Assembly (NCBI RefSeq): GCF_001659605.2
Contig: NC_035169.2
Location: forward strand, 7,225,610-7,289,609
DNA length: 64,000 bases
Direction: 5' to 3'
From: Manihot esculenta
Lineage: Eukaryota > Streptophyta > Magnoliopsida > Malpighiales > Euphorbiaceae
Positions 53,967 through 64,000 of the stretch are shown one piece after another (the stretch's first letter is position 1; each line of letters begins with the position of its first letter). The notes beneath the pieces are model-generated. The model saw only the letters and a list, made by a program, of their open reading frames with translations, was not told the origin of the DNA and ran no database searches. The position numbers were made by a program, and so were the translations under genes.

Positions 53967-54432
53967 GCTTTTTCACTCTTCTTTCTCCTCAGCACTATGC
54001 AACCCTATCAACTCCAACTCCTCCACATAAAAGAGATGAGAAAACGCAGCAATTGACAGTGGGCGGATACTCGGCGGATCCGCCATTTACTTGACCCGAA
54101 TACCCGCCAGCCTTGACCGGACCTCCAACAATGCTATTCCGAAACCCTAAAATACATCGATTAAGAGAAGCACCCAATAAAATAATCAACACAGATCTTG
54201 TAATCAAGAGCGCATAAGCAACTGATTTCAGAAAGAGAGAGGGCTAAGAACTAAACAACGAAAGTGAGGATTTGGGAATAGTAATGAAAGTGGATCGACA
54301 GGCGAGAGAATCGAGAAGTGAACCGAGAGCGAGAGAGAGAGAGAAGCGGGAAATTTAGGAAGAGAAAAAGAGGAATCGACAATTAGGGTTTTACAGAGGA
54401 AAGCAAAGGAAATGGTGTGTATCTATAGAGGT
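53967..54432 (-). promoter_or_regulatory. CCR4 5'UTR and core promoter
   Basis: A TATA-like CTATAGATA lies at about 54419-54428 (minus). A perfect telo-box AAACCCTAA follows at 54391-54383, then a CT-rich leader (CTCTCTCTCTCTCGCTC near 54330-54345 on the minus strand). The leader of about 400 nt is long and includes ATGs ahead of the main one, so upstream ORFs or a leader intron are possible. Start site inferred from spacing. Confidence 0.55.
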
Positions 54433-54599
54433 GGTGGTGGTGGTGATGGAGGAGAGATGGTGGTGCCCGCGCCCGTGCCTTTGCCCTCGTTTGTACGTGT
54501 TGAGACTTTGAGACTTCGAGAGAAAGAGAGTGCAGGACTTGCACGTTACGTGCGACATATATGATTTTTCCCCCCTTCATTTTTAACCCTGGCTCTGTT

Positions 54600-57258
54600 T
54601 GATTGGATATAGTTTTTTATATTTTTTTCTTTTTCTAGTTAATCATTTATGATTGAGTTAATTGTCAAAAACATTAGTAATTTTAATTTTATTGTAATTA
54701 TATATTATTTTTTTATTAATTAAAATTTAATTTTTAAAATTATTCTAATTATACTTTATTATTATTTATACCATAAAAAATTAATAAAATTAATACTCAC
54801 ATTAACAAATTTTAAATTAAAATTGATAATAATTTAAAAATTTAAGATAAAATTATAACAAAATTAAAAATATACAAATTTTTTATAATTATTTATTTTA
54901 TTAATATTTTTTTTTAGATATGAAGAAATAAAAATTAAATTTATAATTTGATATGAATTACACTTAACCGAGTTAGATTAGAAAATTAAATATTTAATTT
55001 ATATATTATTAATTTTTTAATTTTATTTTAAATTTTAGTATAATTTAAAAAATAATATATTAATATTATATCTGAGAGTTAAAAAATAATTTAATATATT
55101 TTAAAAAATTATTTTAATAATTTTAAATTGAATTATGTTAAATATTATTTTAAATTAATTTTTAATACTTAATAATTAATATATTTAATAAGATTATTTT
55201 TAACTATAGTTTTAAAAATAATACTAAAATAGTAAGCATAGAAAAATTGATTAATAATGATTTTAGTCAAAATAATATCAAGATAAATTATTATTATAAA
55301 ATTATTGATAAAAATTAAATAATTAAATAATAATATAAATAGTAATTTTTAAATATATTTAATAATAAAAAATAACTTTGATAATTTTGTAAGTATACAA
55401 ATAACAATAGAATATATTTGATTAGATATTTAAAAAATAGAGTGTAATTGATAAAAAAATAAAAATAAAGGGTGAAATTATAATAAAAATAAAATATATA
55501 ATTTTTTTAATAATTAATTCTAAATTTTATTGATGTGCCGTGATAATATAGCGGAGATGACAAGTGATGTATTAATTTTATTAATTTTTTAATGATACAA
55601 ATAATGATATGATAAGATTAGAATAATTTTAATTTTATATTTTAATTGACAAAAAAATTAAGGATGTAATTATAATAAAATTAGAAATATAGATTTTTTG
55701 AGCCATTTACTTTTTATGAAATTAGTTTAAAAAAAGTGAGAATTGTATAATACTCACTCATCCTGTTTGTTATTTTTTTTAATTATCTTAAAATTATTAT
55801 TTATTTTTATTTTATACCCTTAGTATAAATTTATTATTATAATTATATTTTATTTTATTTTTAAATTTTTTTAAATATCTTTTAATATTAATATCTTTAA
55901 TATGAATATAATTAAAAAATTAATAAAAAATTATTTTTTAATATAAAAAATATCTTAAGATTTAATAATTTTTCACTCTATAATATATGATTTATTTTAT
56001 AATATGTAGTTTAATTTTATGTTAAAATAATAATTTTCGTGAACAATCAATTATCTTACTGTAAAAATTGAATAGGTTAAATTTATGGTCATTGGACCTC
56101 ATAAAAAAAATTTATTAAATTTATCGAGTTGTTTTAAAGAATTAAAACGGCTAATTGTTAATGAAATTTTTTGTCGGCTTTCGATAAAATACTTATTTGG
56201 ATGAGAACTTTCAAATACAAGATAGTTTAAATATATGATCATTGATCCTCCTAAAAAGATTTATTAAATTTATCGAGTTGTTTCAAAGAATCAAAATAGC
56301 TAATTATTAATGAAATTTCTTATCGGCTTTTGATAAAATATTCATTTAGACGAGAACTTCCAAATACACTATAAGCTAAATTCATATCGACGAATAACCA
56401 ACCTGCAATGAATAAGAAAAATATAGTAATATTATGAATGACATAATATCAAGTAAAAAACCATTCTCCACTTCCGTGGTATGAATGTAGGTTAATATTG
56501 GATCTAAAAATTATTATTATTTACGAATAACACAATAACAAAAAGTACTTTTTAAATATAAAATTAAATAAATATCATGAATTAAATTATGAATTAAAGT
56601 AAAAAAATAAATAAAAATAATTTTTTTTATTTTTTAAATATATATAAAAAATAAAATAGATAAAATTTATCCAACAATAGAGTATATTCATATATAGTTT
56701 ATTACTATTTTTTTACTATTTTTGTCATATTTATTTAAAAATATTAAAATTGATAATTTTATGATAATTAAAAATATAAAAAACTAATTAAATTAAATAT
56801 GTATATAAATATTATAAAGTGTGAATATCTATTTATGACACTTTAGCAAAAACTATTAAATAGAGATATAGAAAAAAAAACATAGAGATAATGAGAAACG
56901 ATGATGAAAAATATAAAGCTTTGGAGCTTTTTATGTTTTATAATGTGATTTGATTTATTTATATTACGTTTTTGTCACTTTAATAATTTAGGTTTAGATT
57001 TAATATATAGAATAAATATATTAATCTGGTTATGCTATGAGATTTAATAATTTTTTTTATTTATAAATAGTAAATTTTTTAATTAATTTGTTTTTTAAAT
57101 ATTATGTTGATCCTTCAAAAAATTATAAAAATTTCTTAATAACTATACTAAATTTTAAAATTTTTAGTAATTAACCCCTCAAAAATTTTAATTACTTCTT
57201 AAATAATTTTGAATACGTATATTAAAATTAAAATTTAAGTATCAAAATTAATTGGTTG
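54600..57258. other. AT-rich intergenic DNA, no gene seen
   Basis: Long A/T runs with no frame of interest. One tandem duplication, listed separately. Confidence 0.45.
56071..56370. repeat. 150-bp tandem duplication
   Basis: Two adjacent copies start at 56071 and 56221. Shared phrases in order: 'ggtcattgg/gatcattga', 'aaatttatcgagttgttt', 'caaagaatcaaaa', 'tgaaattt', 'cggctttcgataaaata', 'gagaacttycaaatac'. Scattered substitutions show it is not very recent. Confidence 0.8.
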
Positions 57259-57259
57259 T

Positions 57260-57565
57260 TGATAACCGCTGAATTTTTTCATTTCGGTCTGAAGCCAGGC
57301 CCATGACGACAGCCCATTACTTAGAGGTCCTCAAGTCTCTAGCATGAACCAAGTCCAGCCCGCTCAACCTTAAGACCGGGATCCACCTAGATATCTCAAT
57401 CAGACCGGTCCAGCCTTTTCAGCCCAATGATCATATCTCCTCTGGATTCAGTCTTGATCTCCTCTATCAGCCCAGCCCGGAAGAAAGAAGGTGGCCAACC
57501 CGTCCGTCCGGTGGGTCTATCCGCATACACACTGAGAGAGAATTAAATGGCCGTTACGCATAAAA
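57260..57565. mobile_element. LTR-like fragment related to 20.05-20.57 kb
   Basis: Starts TGATAACCGCTGAATTTTTT and is GC-rich inside. Shares AGCCCATTACTTAGAG with the minus strand of 20050-20570, and ATCCGC...GAGAGAATT...GGCCGTTACGC near its right end. No coding sequence. Probably the end of an LTR element cut off at the AT-rich junction. Confidence 0.5.
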
Positions 57566-58177
57566 GTTTTATTTAAATATTATTTTAAATTTTTATATTT
57601 TTAAATTAAAATTTAATTGATAATTTAAAAAAATTAATTAAAATTATATTTTTATAATTTAAAAAGATAAATTTTTGTATTGAACATTCTTTATGAGTCA
57701 CTAAAATAATTCCTCTAATATTCTCCTTGGCCTTTTTTTCCCCTTTCATTCCTATCTTTTTAAAACTTTTCTCATCTTTTCTTTTTATTTTCTTTTTTTT
57801 TTTTTTTAAGTTCTTTGGATTTTACTTTTAATTTATTGGCCCAATCGTTGTTTTTGTCTTATTTGCTATCATTTTCTCATGTTAGTATATAAAATAAAAT
57901 TCTTGCTCAAAAATTTTTTGGTTTATATTAAATATGCTATATCTTGTTTTTTTAATACTTTTGATTGGAATTCCAAATAAAATCATTAAGCTAAGCTATA
58001 CTGCAAGGATAGCAAATGGCAATCAAATTCATTTAATGGGTACAATATAAATTTTTTTCCAATAAATAAAAGCAAAATATCATATATTTCATGGTTCTTT
58101 TTAAAATAAAATAATTTAAATAAATTATTACATAAAATTTTAATTTTTTTAAAATGAATTTTTTAAGTTAAAAAATA
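57566..58177. other. AT-rich spacer, no gene seen
   Basis: T-rich runs (57720-57830) and no recognisable feature. Confidence 0.4.
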
Positions 58178-59162
58178 AGAATAAATTATATTTTAATCCT
58201 TAAATTTTAGTATAATTAATAAATTAATTTTTATATTTTGAAAACCGAACATTTAAATTCTCTATAATCAGTATATCCAAATTATAGGTCTCTTCATCCA
58301 TTTTTATTATTAAAAATATAAAAATATCTTTATTATCTTTTTAAGTTGATAAACTACTATTGAGTCCTTAAATTTTAGCATAATTAATAGATCAATCATT
58401 ATATTTTTTAAATCGTACACTTAAATCCCTTTATAATCAATATGTCTTCATATATTATAATTTAAATATTTGATCCTTCATTCTTTTTTATTTGAAAAAA
58501 CACTTAAATCCCATTAACTTTTGTTTATAATATTTCATTTAATTAATTTTTAACACTTTTTTTTCTTCGATTTTCATTCATTAAAATACTTCAAAACTTT
58601 CAAAGGATACTTACAATTTCAACTATTTTTAAGTGGTATTAAGTAATGTAGATTATAAATTTTTATAAAAAATATTTTAAGAAGAAATTGTACTTTTAGA
58701 AAAAGTTTGACCATCTACTAGATTTGAACTAATATATTTTTTTCTGAAATGAAAATTTGAACTAATGTTTATAGATTTGAACTAATATTTTCTTTTTGAA
58801 ATGGAGATTTGAACTGATATTTATAATGAATAGAAAAACTATAATTTTATACGGATTAAATATAGAGAAATTTAAGGATTTACTTTAAAAAATACAATGA
58901 CTGATCTGTCAATTTTGCTAAAACTTAAAGACAAAAGTATAATTTATATAATATAAAAATTTTCTCCTATATCGAAAAGTGGGTATTTTAGGTATTTGAA
59001 ATGTTTATTCTCCTCTTAATCGGTTCACTAATGGAATTATGAGTGGAAGGATTTTTAATTTGGACAGTTGATTATATAGAAAGTTAAGTATTTAAATTTA
59101 GAAATATAAGAACCGATCCATTAATTATATTAAAATTTAAAAACTAAAATATAATTTATTCT
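58178..59162. mobile_element. Large foldback element, about 985 bp
   Basis: The left end AGAATAAATTATATTTTAAT has an inverse match at the right end (...CTAAAATATAATTTATTCT), and the inverted similarity extends about 60 bp inward ('agtataattaataaattaat' against its inverse). Flanks share AAAAATA, a possible but weak duplication in such AT-rich DNA. There is no coding capacity. Confidence 0.6.
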
Positions 59163-59199
59163 AAAAATAATAAAATTGTTTCGTTTAAATAAAAAAATA

Positions 59200-59940
59200 T
59201 AAATGACTATTTAACTCTTATATTATAGAAAACTATTAATTAGTCTTTTAATTTTAAAAAATATATTAAAATGTCTTTGGTATTTTAAAAAATCTATTAA
59301 AATTAGTCCCTTTATTAATTTTAACCATCAAGCATTTAACTAGTTAATTCTTGTAATTTAAATATCAAAAGCATTTAAAACTTTTTTATGATAATTAATA
59401 ATTATAATTAATGAAATTAATGAAGGGAGTACTTAGTAAACTGTTTAAAATATGAGGGATATTTTAATATATTTTTTAAAACTGAGGGATTAACTAATGA
59501 GTTTTATTAATACATAAGGATGAAATAGTAAATTTTCTAAAAATTGTTAAAAAATAAAAATTAAAAAAATTTACTATTTAATCCCTACGGTATGGAGAAA
59601 AACATTAGTTGATCCATCAGTATTGAAAAATATACTAAAATATCCATGGCATTTTAAAAAATCTATTAGTTAGTCATTTCGTTAATTTTAACAGTTAAAT
59701 ATTATAAAAATAGTTTAAAATGTCATTGGTACGGAGACACTAATTAATTAACTTTTTACAAACTTGAGTAATTAACTGATAATTTTTTTTTAAATTATAG
59801 AGATTAAATTGTAAAATATTTAATAGTTAAAATTGATGGAGGAACTAACTATTAGATTTTTTAGTATATTTTTTAAAATTAAGAGATCAACTAATAAGTT
59901 TTTTCATATTATATATGTTAAATAGTAATTTTTTTAAAAA
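59200..59940. mobile_element. Two adjacent AT-rich foldback MITEs
   Basis: 59200-59530 and about 59555-59940 each begin with 'actatttaa(tc)yc' sequence, continue 'attagttgatc...aaaatatactaaaatrtc', pass a centre around 'ttaattttaac', and return as the inverse ('gagggattaactaatgag', 'aaatagtaaattt'). Related decayed copies were noticed near 1.5-1.9, 18.6-19.0, 26.8-27.1 and 52.9-53.1 kb. Confidence 0.55.
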
Positions 59941-60059
59941 ATTAAATTTTTATAAAAATCTGAATTTTAAACCGATAATAAACTATAAAAAAATAATGAA
60001 TTGAACAACTGAAATATAATAAAAAATAATTGATGTTTTTTCAAAATTCAGTTTTAAGC

Positions 60060-60453
60060 TTTTACCCACAATTTTTTTTTTGTTAATAGGTAGGATCTTC
60101 ATTAAAAAAAAAAAATCAAGGTCCAATATAACTTTTGACTTATAAACAGAAAAGCTTCATGGTCCAAGAAAATAAAGCAAGTAAAAAAGAAAAACACAAT
60201 CTAAAGCTTATGCAGAAGTCCAGCCCATCGATACAAGAAATCGTAGCTTGCAGTTTGGAGTCTTTTGGAATGCTATTGCCGCTCGAGGCCGAGAAACAGT
60301 AGCAGTGTTCCCTGCAATCGCTTGGAAAATGACAATAAAAAAAAATCAAAGAGACTAAAAGAGAGACTCCTCGAGAACAAGACCACATAAGCCAACTATA
60401 TAAAGTAAAATTCAACCTTCGTTTGGATCGGAGAAGGGGATGTCGCTTAAACG
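60060..60453. other. Unassigned GC-richer block
   Basis: A poly-A tract (about 60103-60115) is followed by mixed sequence including GCCGCTCGAGGCCGAGAAAC. It could be the 3' part of a retroelement on the minus strand. The 91-codon minus ORF (60140-60415) has no recognisable motif. Confidence 0.3.
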
Positions 60454-60805
60454 AGGGCTGATTATTCGGTCGGTTCGGATCGATTTAATTTAATTAATTT
60501 TAATTTTTAATAAATTTTTTATTTTTTAGAATTTATTTTTAATTTTTTAAAATTTAATTAAAATATTTTAATTTTAATATAATTTAATTTCTCTATATTA
60601 TTAAAAATAATATATTATTATCACTAATCGGTTCGGTTCAATTTTTTTTAATTTTTTTCTGATTAAAACTGAACCGAATCAAAATAACCGAAATTTTTGA
60701 AACTTAAAATTGAACCAAACCGAATTGAATAAAAAACAAATCGAATTTTAAAATTAATTCGATTCGATTGATTTTTTCGGTTTGAACCGAATAGTGCTCA
60801 CCCCT
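60454..60805. mobile_element. Foldback MITE with GGTTCGGTT-type ends, copy 3
   Basis: Starts near AGGGCTGATTATTCGGTCGG and ends ...CCGAATAGTGCTCACCCCT, with internal ATCGGTTCGGTTC facing its inverse. No matching flanks were found at this copy, so the left end may be altered. Confidence 0.65.
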
Positions 60806-61394
60806 ATATAGAACTCCCAGTAAACATCGTGTTTTTAGAATCTTTCACCTTTAGAGGAATATCGGTACTATAATTCCGAAAAAAACTCGACATCAGATAA
60901 AATGATCAACTCTTTCGCAATTAAAAAGGATGAGAATTCATTTAAAAAGCATATACAAAGAAATAAAATCTACAAAGTGAGAGACCTTCCTATAACAAAA
61001 AAACTATCTCTTCCATGCATGTATCAAAGGTCGATATGAACATAAATAACCATAATAAAAGAAAACAAAACAAAAATCTACATTCAAAAGAAAATTTCAA
61101 TTTAAATTTTAAGTTAGCCTGATTGGTTACAGTTAATTGTTGGGATTATGATGATAAATTCCATTTGTACTTGATGATTGGACATGCACTTTTAATTTAA
61201 CGACTATTTATTTACCCTTTTCCATATTGTCTTTATTCAAATTATGTACTTTTTTTAATCTTTAAATCAATATTCGCATTATTCGAATGTCAATCACTAT
61301 AAAATTTTTTTATAATAAAAAATATAAATTTATTAATAAATTTACTTTCAATTTATCAAAAAATAAAATTTTTAGATAAAATGTAAATATGGAT
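60806..61394. other. AT-rich spacer, no gene seen
   Basis: Nothing supported on either strand. Confidence 0.4.
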
Positions 61395-62095
61395 AAACTG
61401 CAATTTAGTCTCTCTAATTTAGTAAAATATAATTTTTCGTCCCTTTATTTTAAAAAATCGTCAATTTAGTCACAATGAGTTTTAAAAACTATGCCATTGA
61501 TTCCTCCCGTTAGATTTTCAGTTAAATCACTCGTTAGTCTAAAAATCAAAAAAATTAAGGGTTATCAATAAATATAAAAACATCTGATTTACCACTAAAA
61601 AAATACATCGCATAGATGTAAGTCTGTATACACTATACAGTACCGTCAGTGAGAGAGAGGAGGGGTTGAGAAGAATAATCGCAGGAGCAGGGAGGGCAAT
61701 ACAAGGAGGAGGAAGAAGAAGGAAGAGCTGCTACTAAAATATCATAGAGGTGCTAGTAAATGAGGGGCCTACAATGTACACTGCAAGGCAAAGTCCCATC
61801 ATCGCCATCACCGCCTTTGGATTCATCTCTTTCTAACTGTGTTTGTGGTGTTTCTGATGCAAATGTAATTAGCAGCAAACTGCATGCATTTGATCAGAAC
61901 CATGGCGTTTCTTCCTTCTGTTTCCTCGTTTGTTCGTACACTACAATATCTGCCATGTGTACGATCAGTCAATATCTGCCGCGTTTCTTTTTTTTTTTTT
62001 ATTTTTAGACTAACGGTTACTTAACTGAAAATCTAATGAAAGGGACCTAAAATTTAGTCACTGTGATTTTCAGTTAAAAAATTATCAATTTAATT
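61395..62095. mobile_element. Pack-MULE-like element carrying a gene-like insert
   Basis: GTTAGATTTTCAGTTAA...CGTTAGTCTAAAAAT at 61504-61543 faces its inverse at 61996-62040. Outside these lie looser inverted matches ('cgtccctttattt...caatttagtcac' against 'gtgac...aaagggacc'). Between them is a GC-richer 450-bp core (61610-61985) with a GA-rich stretch and then an 82-codon ORF from ATG 61760 (MRGLQCTLQGKVPSSPSPPL...). The core looks like captured 5'UTR plus first coding exon. Parent gene not recognised. No 9-bp duplication could be fixed. Confidence 0.5.
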
Positions 62096-62207
62096 TCAGT
62101 GAAAAAATGCTTATAACATTTATTTTCCAATTAGTTCACAATTGAATCTAAAATTTATATATAAAAAAAGACCTAAGTATTATAAACGTTCTCTAATTAA
62201 TACATGA

Positions 62208-62212
<5 letters not shown>

Positions 62213-62260
<48 letters not shown>
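62213..62260. repeat. (TA)24 microsatellite
   Basis: Twenty-four uninterrupted TA units. Confidence 0.97.
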
Positions 62261-62262
<2 letters not shown>

Positions 62263-62357
62263 CAATTGATACACGTTAATTTTTAATAACTATTTAATTC
62301 AATTCGGGAATGTCACGCATTTTAAATTTTTAAGAGTTAAATAATTATTGTAAAAAT

Positions 62358-62640
62358 TAAAGTGATAACTGCAGAATTTTTTACGTTTTGAGTTGAGGCC
62401 GAACTCTAAAAAAAATATAAATCCAAAACCCATCAGGCAGCTCTCAAGCAGCTCAACATCGTGCATTCCATTCCGGTGACGTGAAGCAGGCCGAACTAAC
62501 CAATAGTCTAGTCTAATAACAGAACAAGAAGTAAGAGAGTAGGTCAACATGCGCACCGAAGAAGTAAATGGCTACCTGACAAAGAATACGCTGACACGTT
62601 CGTACGTACGGGTTTGAGTGACAAAATCATGTGGCATAAT
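62358..62640. mobile_element. LTR-family fragment
   Basis: TGATAACTGCAGAATTTTTT at 62363 matches the start of the 57260 fragment (TGATAACCGCTGAATTTTTT). The following GC-richer 200 bp differs more. Likely another truncated LTR of the same or a sister family. Confidence 0.4.
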
Positions 62641-63374
62641 AGTAGGGGCGGTTATGCATCACCAGAGAACAAAAAGAAAAAGGATAAAGGGGAGAAACAT
62701 GATGTTCTCTGCTTAAGCTCACTCTCGTACTTTAAACATAATAAAGTATCAATTATTTTTGTATATAAAAAATAAAGACCAAATTATAAATTTTTTTGCC
62801 ATGTTTTGCTCCATATGCTATGTGCTGTGCCTATAACGTCTGAAATCAATAAAATAATCCAGCGGTAAAAGCCATGGGAGGAAGTTTCTGTCAAAGGGTT
62901 TTAAAGTATGCAGCTGTTTCATAAAAAATAAAAAGGTATGCAGCTGTCTGAAAGGAAGGCTTTTTATGTAAAGTGGACGCCTTCTTTGTAAAATGAGGTT
63001 TTTTGAAAATTTTAAAATATTTAAAAATCCGTACTTTTTCTTTCTTCTTTTGACAATTGACAACGTAAAAGTACTGCATCAAATTACTCAACGGGCTGAG
63101 ATCATTATATCAGAGACCAAACGCACGCTCATGAAGCATAAAATCAACCCAAGAAATCCCCACCCAATTTCCATTCAACCCAAAACCCTACCCATACGTT
63201 AGAAGCAACTACTGGCTAATCCACGTGTCCCGCACCACGAGGCACCAAACACCATCAGAAAGAATACCGCAAAATTTACCATACCCGAAATGATGGGAAG
63301 CCAACATGCATGGAAAAATCCGTACTTTCTCAATCAATCAAAGGCTTTAATATCTTCCCTTTCACTACATTATT
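62641..63374. other. Intergenic, no gene seen
   Basis: Includes a CACGTG G-box-like site near 63223. No coding sequence recognised. The ORFs at 62818-63202 lie in biased sequence. Confidence 0.35.
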
Positions 63375-63838
63375 TCACTTTACTTTTATGAAAGCTCCCT
63401 GTAATCCGTCCAGACATGGTTCATGGTGAATGAAAGACTCAAAGACTCCAATTCCATTTTCAAGAAAATGTAGAAAACGAGACCTAAAAATCCAGGACAA
63501 ACCACATCCAAACACTTGCCAATGAAAAGTTACAGTGATTATTGTCATGTCCATCACCAATACAACAACAATCTTTGCTTCTGGCAAAGAGAGAGTGAGA
63601 GCAGCTTGCAAAACCAACTATTAATTGATGAATAAATACTAACAGTACCCAAATAACATATCACATATCTTTCTGGGAGGTGTTCTACTCCTATCATCCC
63701 ATGCTCAAAACTCTTTCCTGACCACACATGTAATAGATTAAAGGATTCATATCCTACGCACCGAAATCGTTCTTCCGAATGCCTCCTGTCCTTCCACACC
63801 ACCTCACCACGATTGAAGATCTGATTTCGCACTGAAAA
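63375..63838 (-). CDS. Possible last exon and 3'UTR of a gene extending past the right edge
   Basis: On the minus strand, a branch-point-like GCTAACT and AACTTTTCAG precede 63828. After it one frame reads CEIRSSIVVRWCGRTGGIRK then NDFGA and a stop near 63753. Another frame stays open for about 90 codons (VRNQIFNRGEVVWKDRRHSE...) to 63554. The sequence is less AT-rich than the spacers and could be a terminal exon plus 3'UTR. Family unknown, and without the upstream exons the frame cannot be chosen. Confidence 0.3.
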
Positions 63839-64000
63839 GTTTCATTGATAGAGTTAGCATCAAACAAAAACCGGCTATATTAGATATGATGGTACTTATC
63901 AACTCAACCAATAAGCTTTAGCTTAGTAATAATAGATTTCAAATTCAAATATCAGTCAGATTCATATATAGATACATATGCGCTAAATGTTCATTTTTCA

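Overview
The window looks like nuclear DNA from a flowering plant (eudicot). It is very AT-rich, its genes have GT-AG introns, two cytosolic ribosomal protein genes carry telo-box and site II promoters, and the dirigent, phytocystatin and DC1 families present are plant-specific. GC-rich LTR-type repeats and many small inverted-repeat transposons fill the space between genes. A woody Malpighiales genome of the cassava or rubber-tree type would fit, but that is an impression, not a test. All exon limits were read by eye from splice signals, frame and family knowledge.

Layout. 1-5380: AT-rich intergenic DNA with MITEs and one GC-richer island (2.1-2.5 kb). 5.4-7.1 kb: GC-rich LTR-like repeat. 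7.2-7.8 kb: DC1-domain gene broken by a 1-nt frameshift (minus strand). 8.1-12.6 kb: complete RPL3 (uL3) gene with promoter, 5'UTR intron and five coding exons (389 aa). 12.8-13.7 kb: a second copy of the RPL3 promoter and 5' leader with no coding region. 14-16.9 kb: transposon remnants. 17.3-18.4 kb: minus-strand gene for a small conserved-looking protein with a damaged first splice donor and no recognisable 3' end. 19.0-24.0 kb: two foldback elements carrying GAA microsatellites, an LTR-like fragment and a diverged direct repeat. 24-28.6 kb: AT-rich, with a 35-bp tandem array. 28.7-29.3 kb: intronless dirigent gene (minus).

30.4-31.9 kb: RPL21 (eL21) gene, two coding exons, 164 aa, followed at 33.3-34.4 kb by a decayed copy of its 3' end. 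38.6-38.9 kb: secreted phytocystatin (minus). 42.1-44.3 kb: dead LINE-type retrotransposon with RT, zf-RVT and RNase H remnants. 46.2-54.4 kb: complete CCR4 deadenylase gene (minus, 11 coding exons, 603 aa, 4.2-kb first intron). 54.6-64 kb: AT-rich DNA with foldback elements, a Pack-MULE-like element, LTR-family fragments, a (TA)24 tract, and perhaps the last exon of a gene lying to the right.

The genes do not form a pathway. RPL3 and RPL21 are co-expressed ribosome components and share promoter motifs. CCR4 acts in mRNA deadenylation. Dirigent and cystatin are secreted defence or wall proteins. Both ribosomal protein genes have a partial copy of themselves downstream: the 5' end for RPL3, the 3' end for RPL21.
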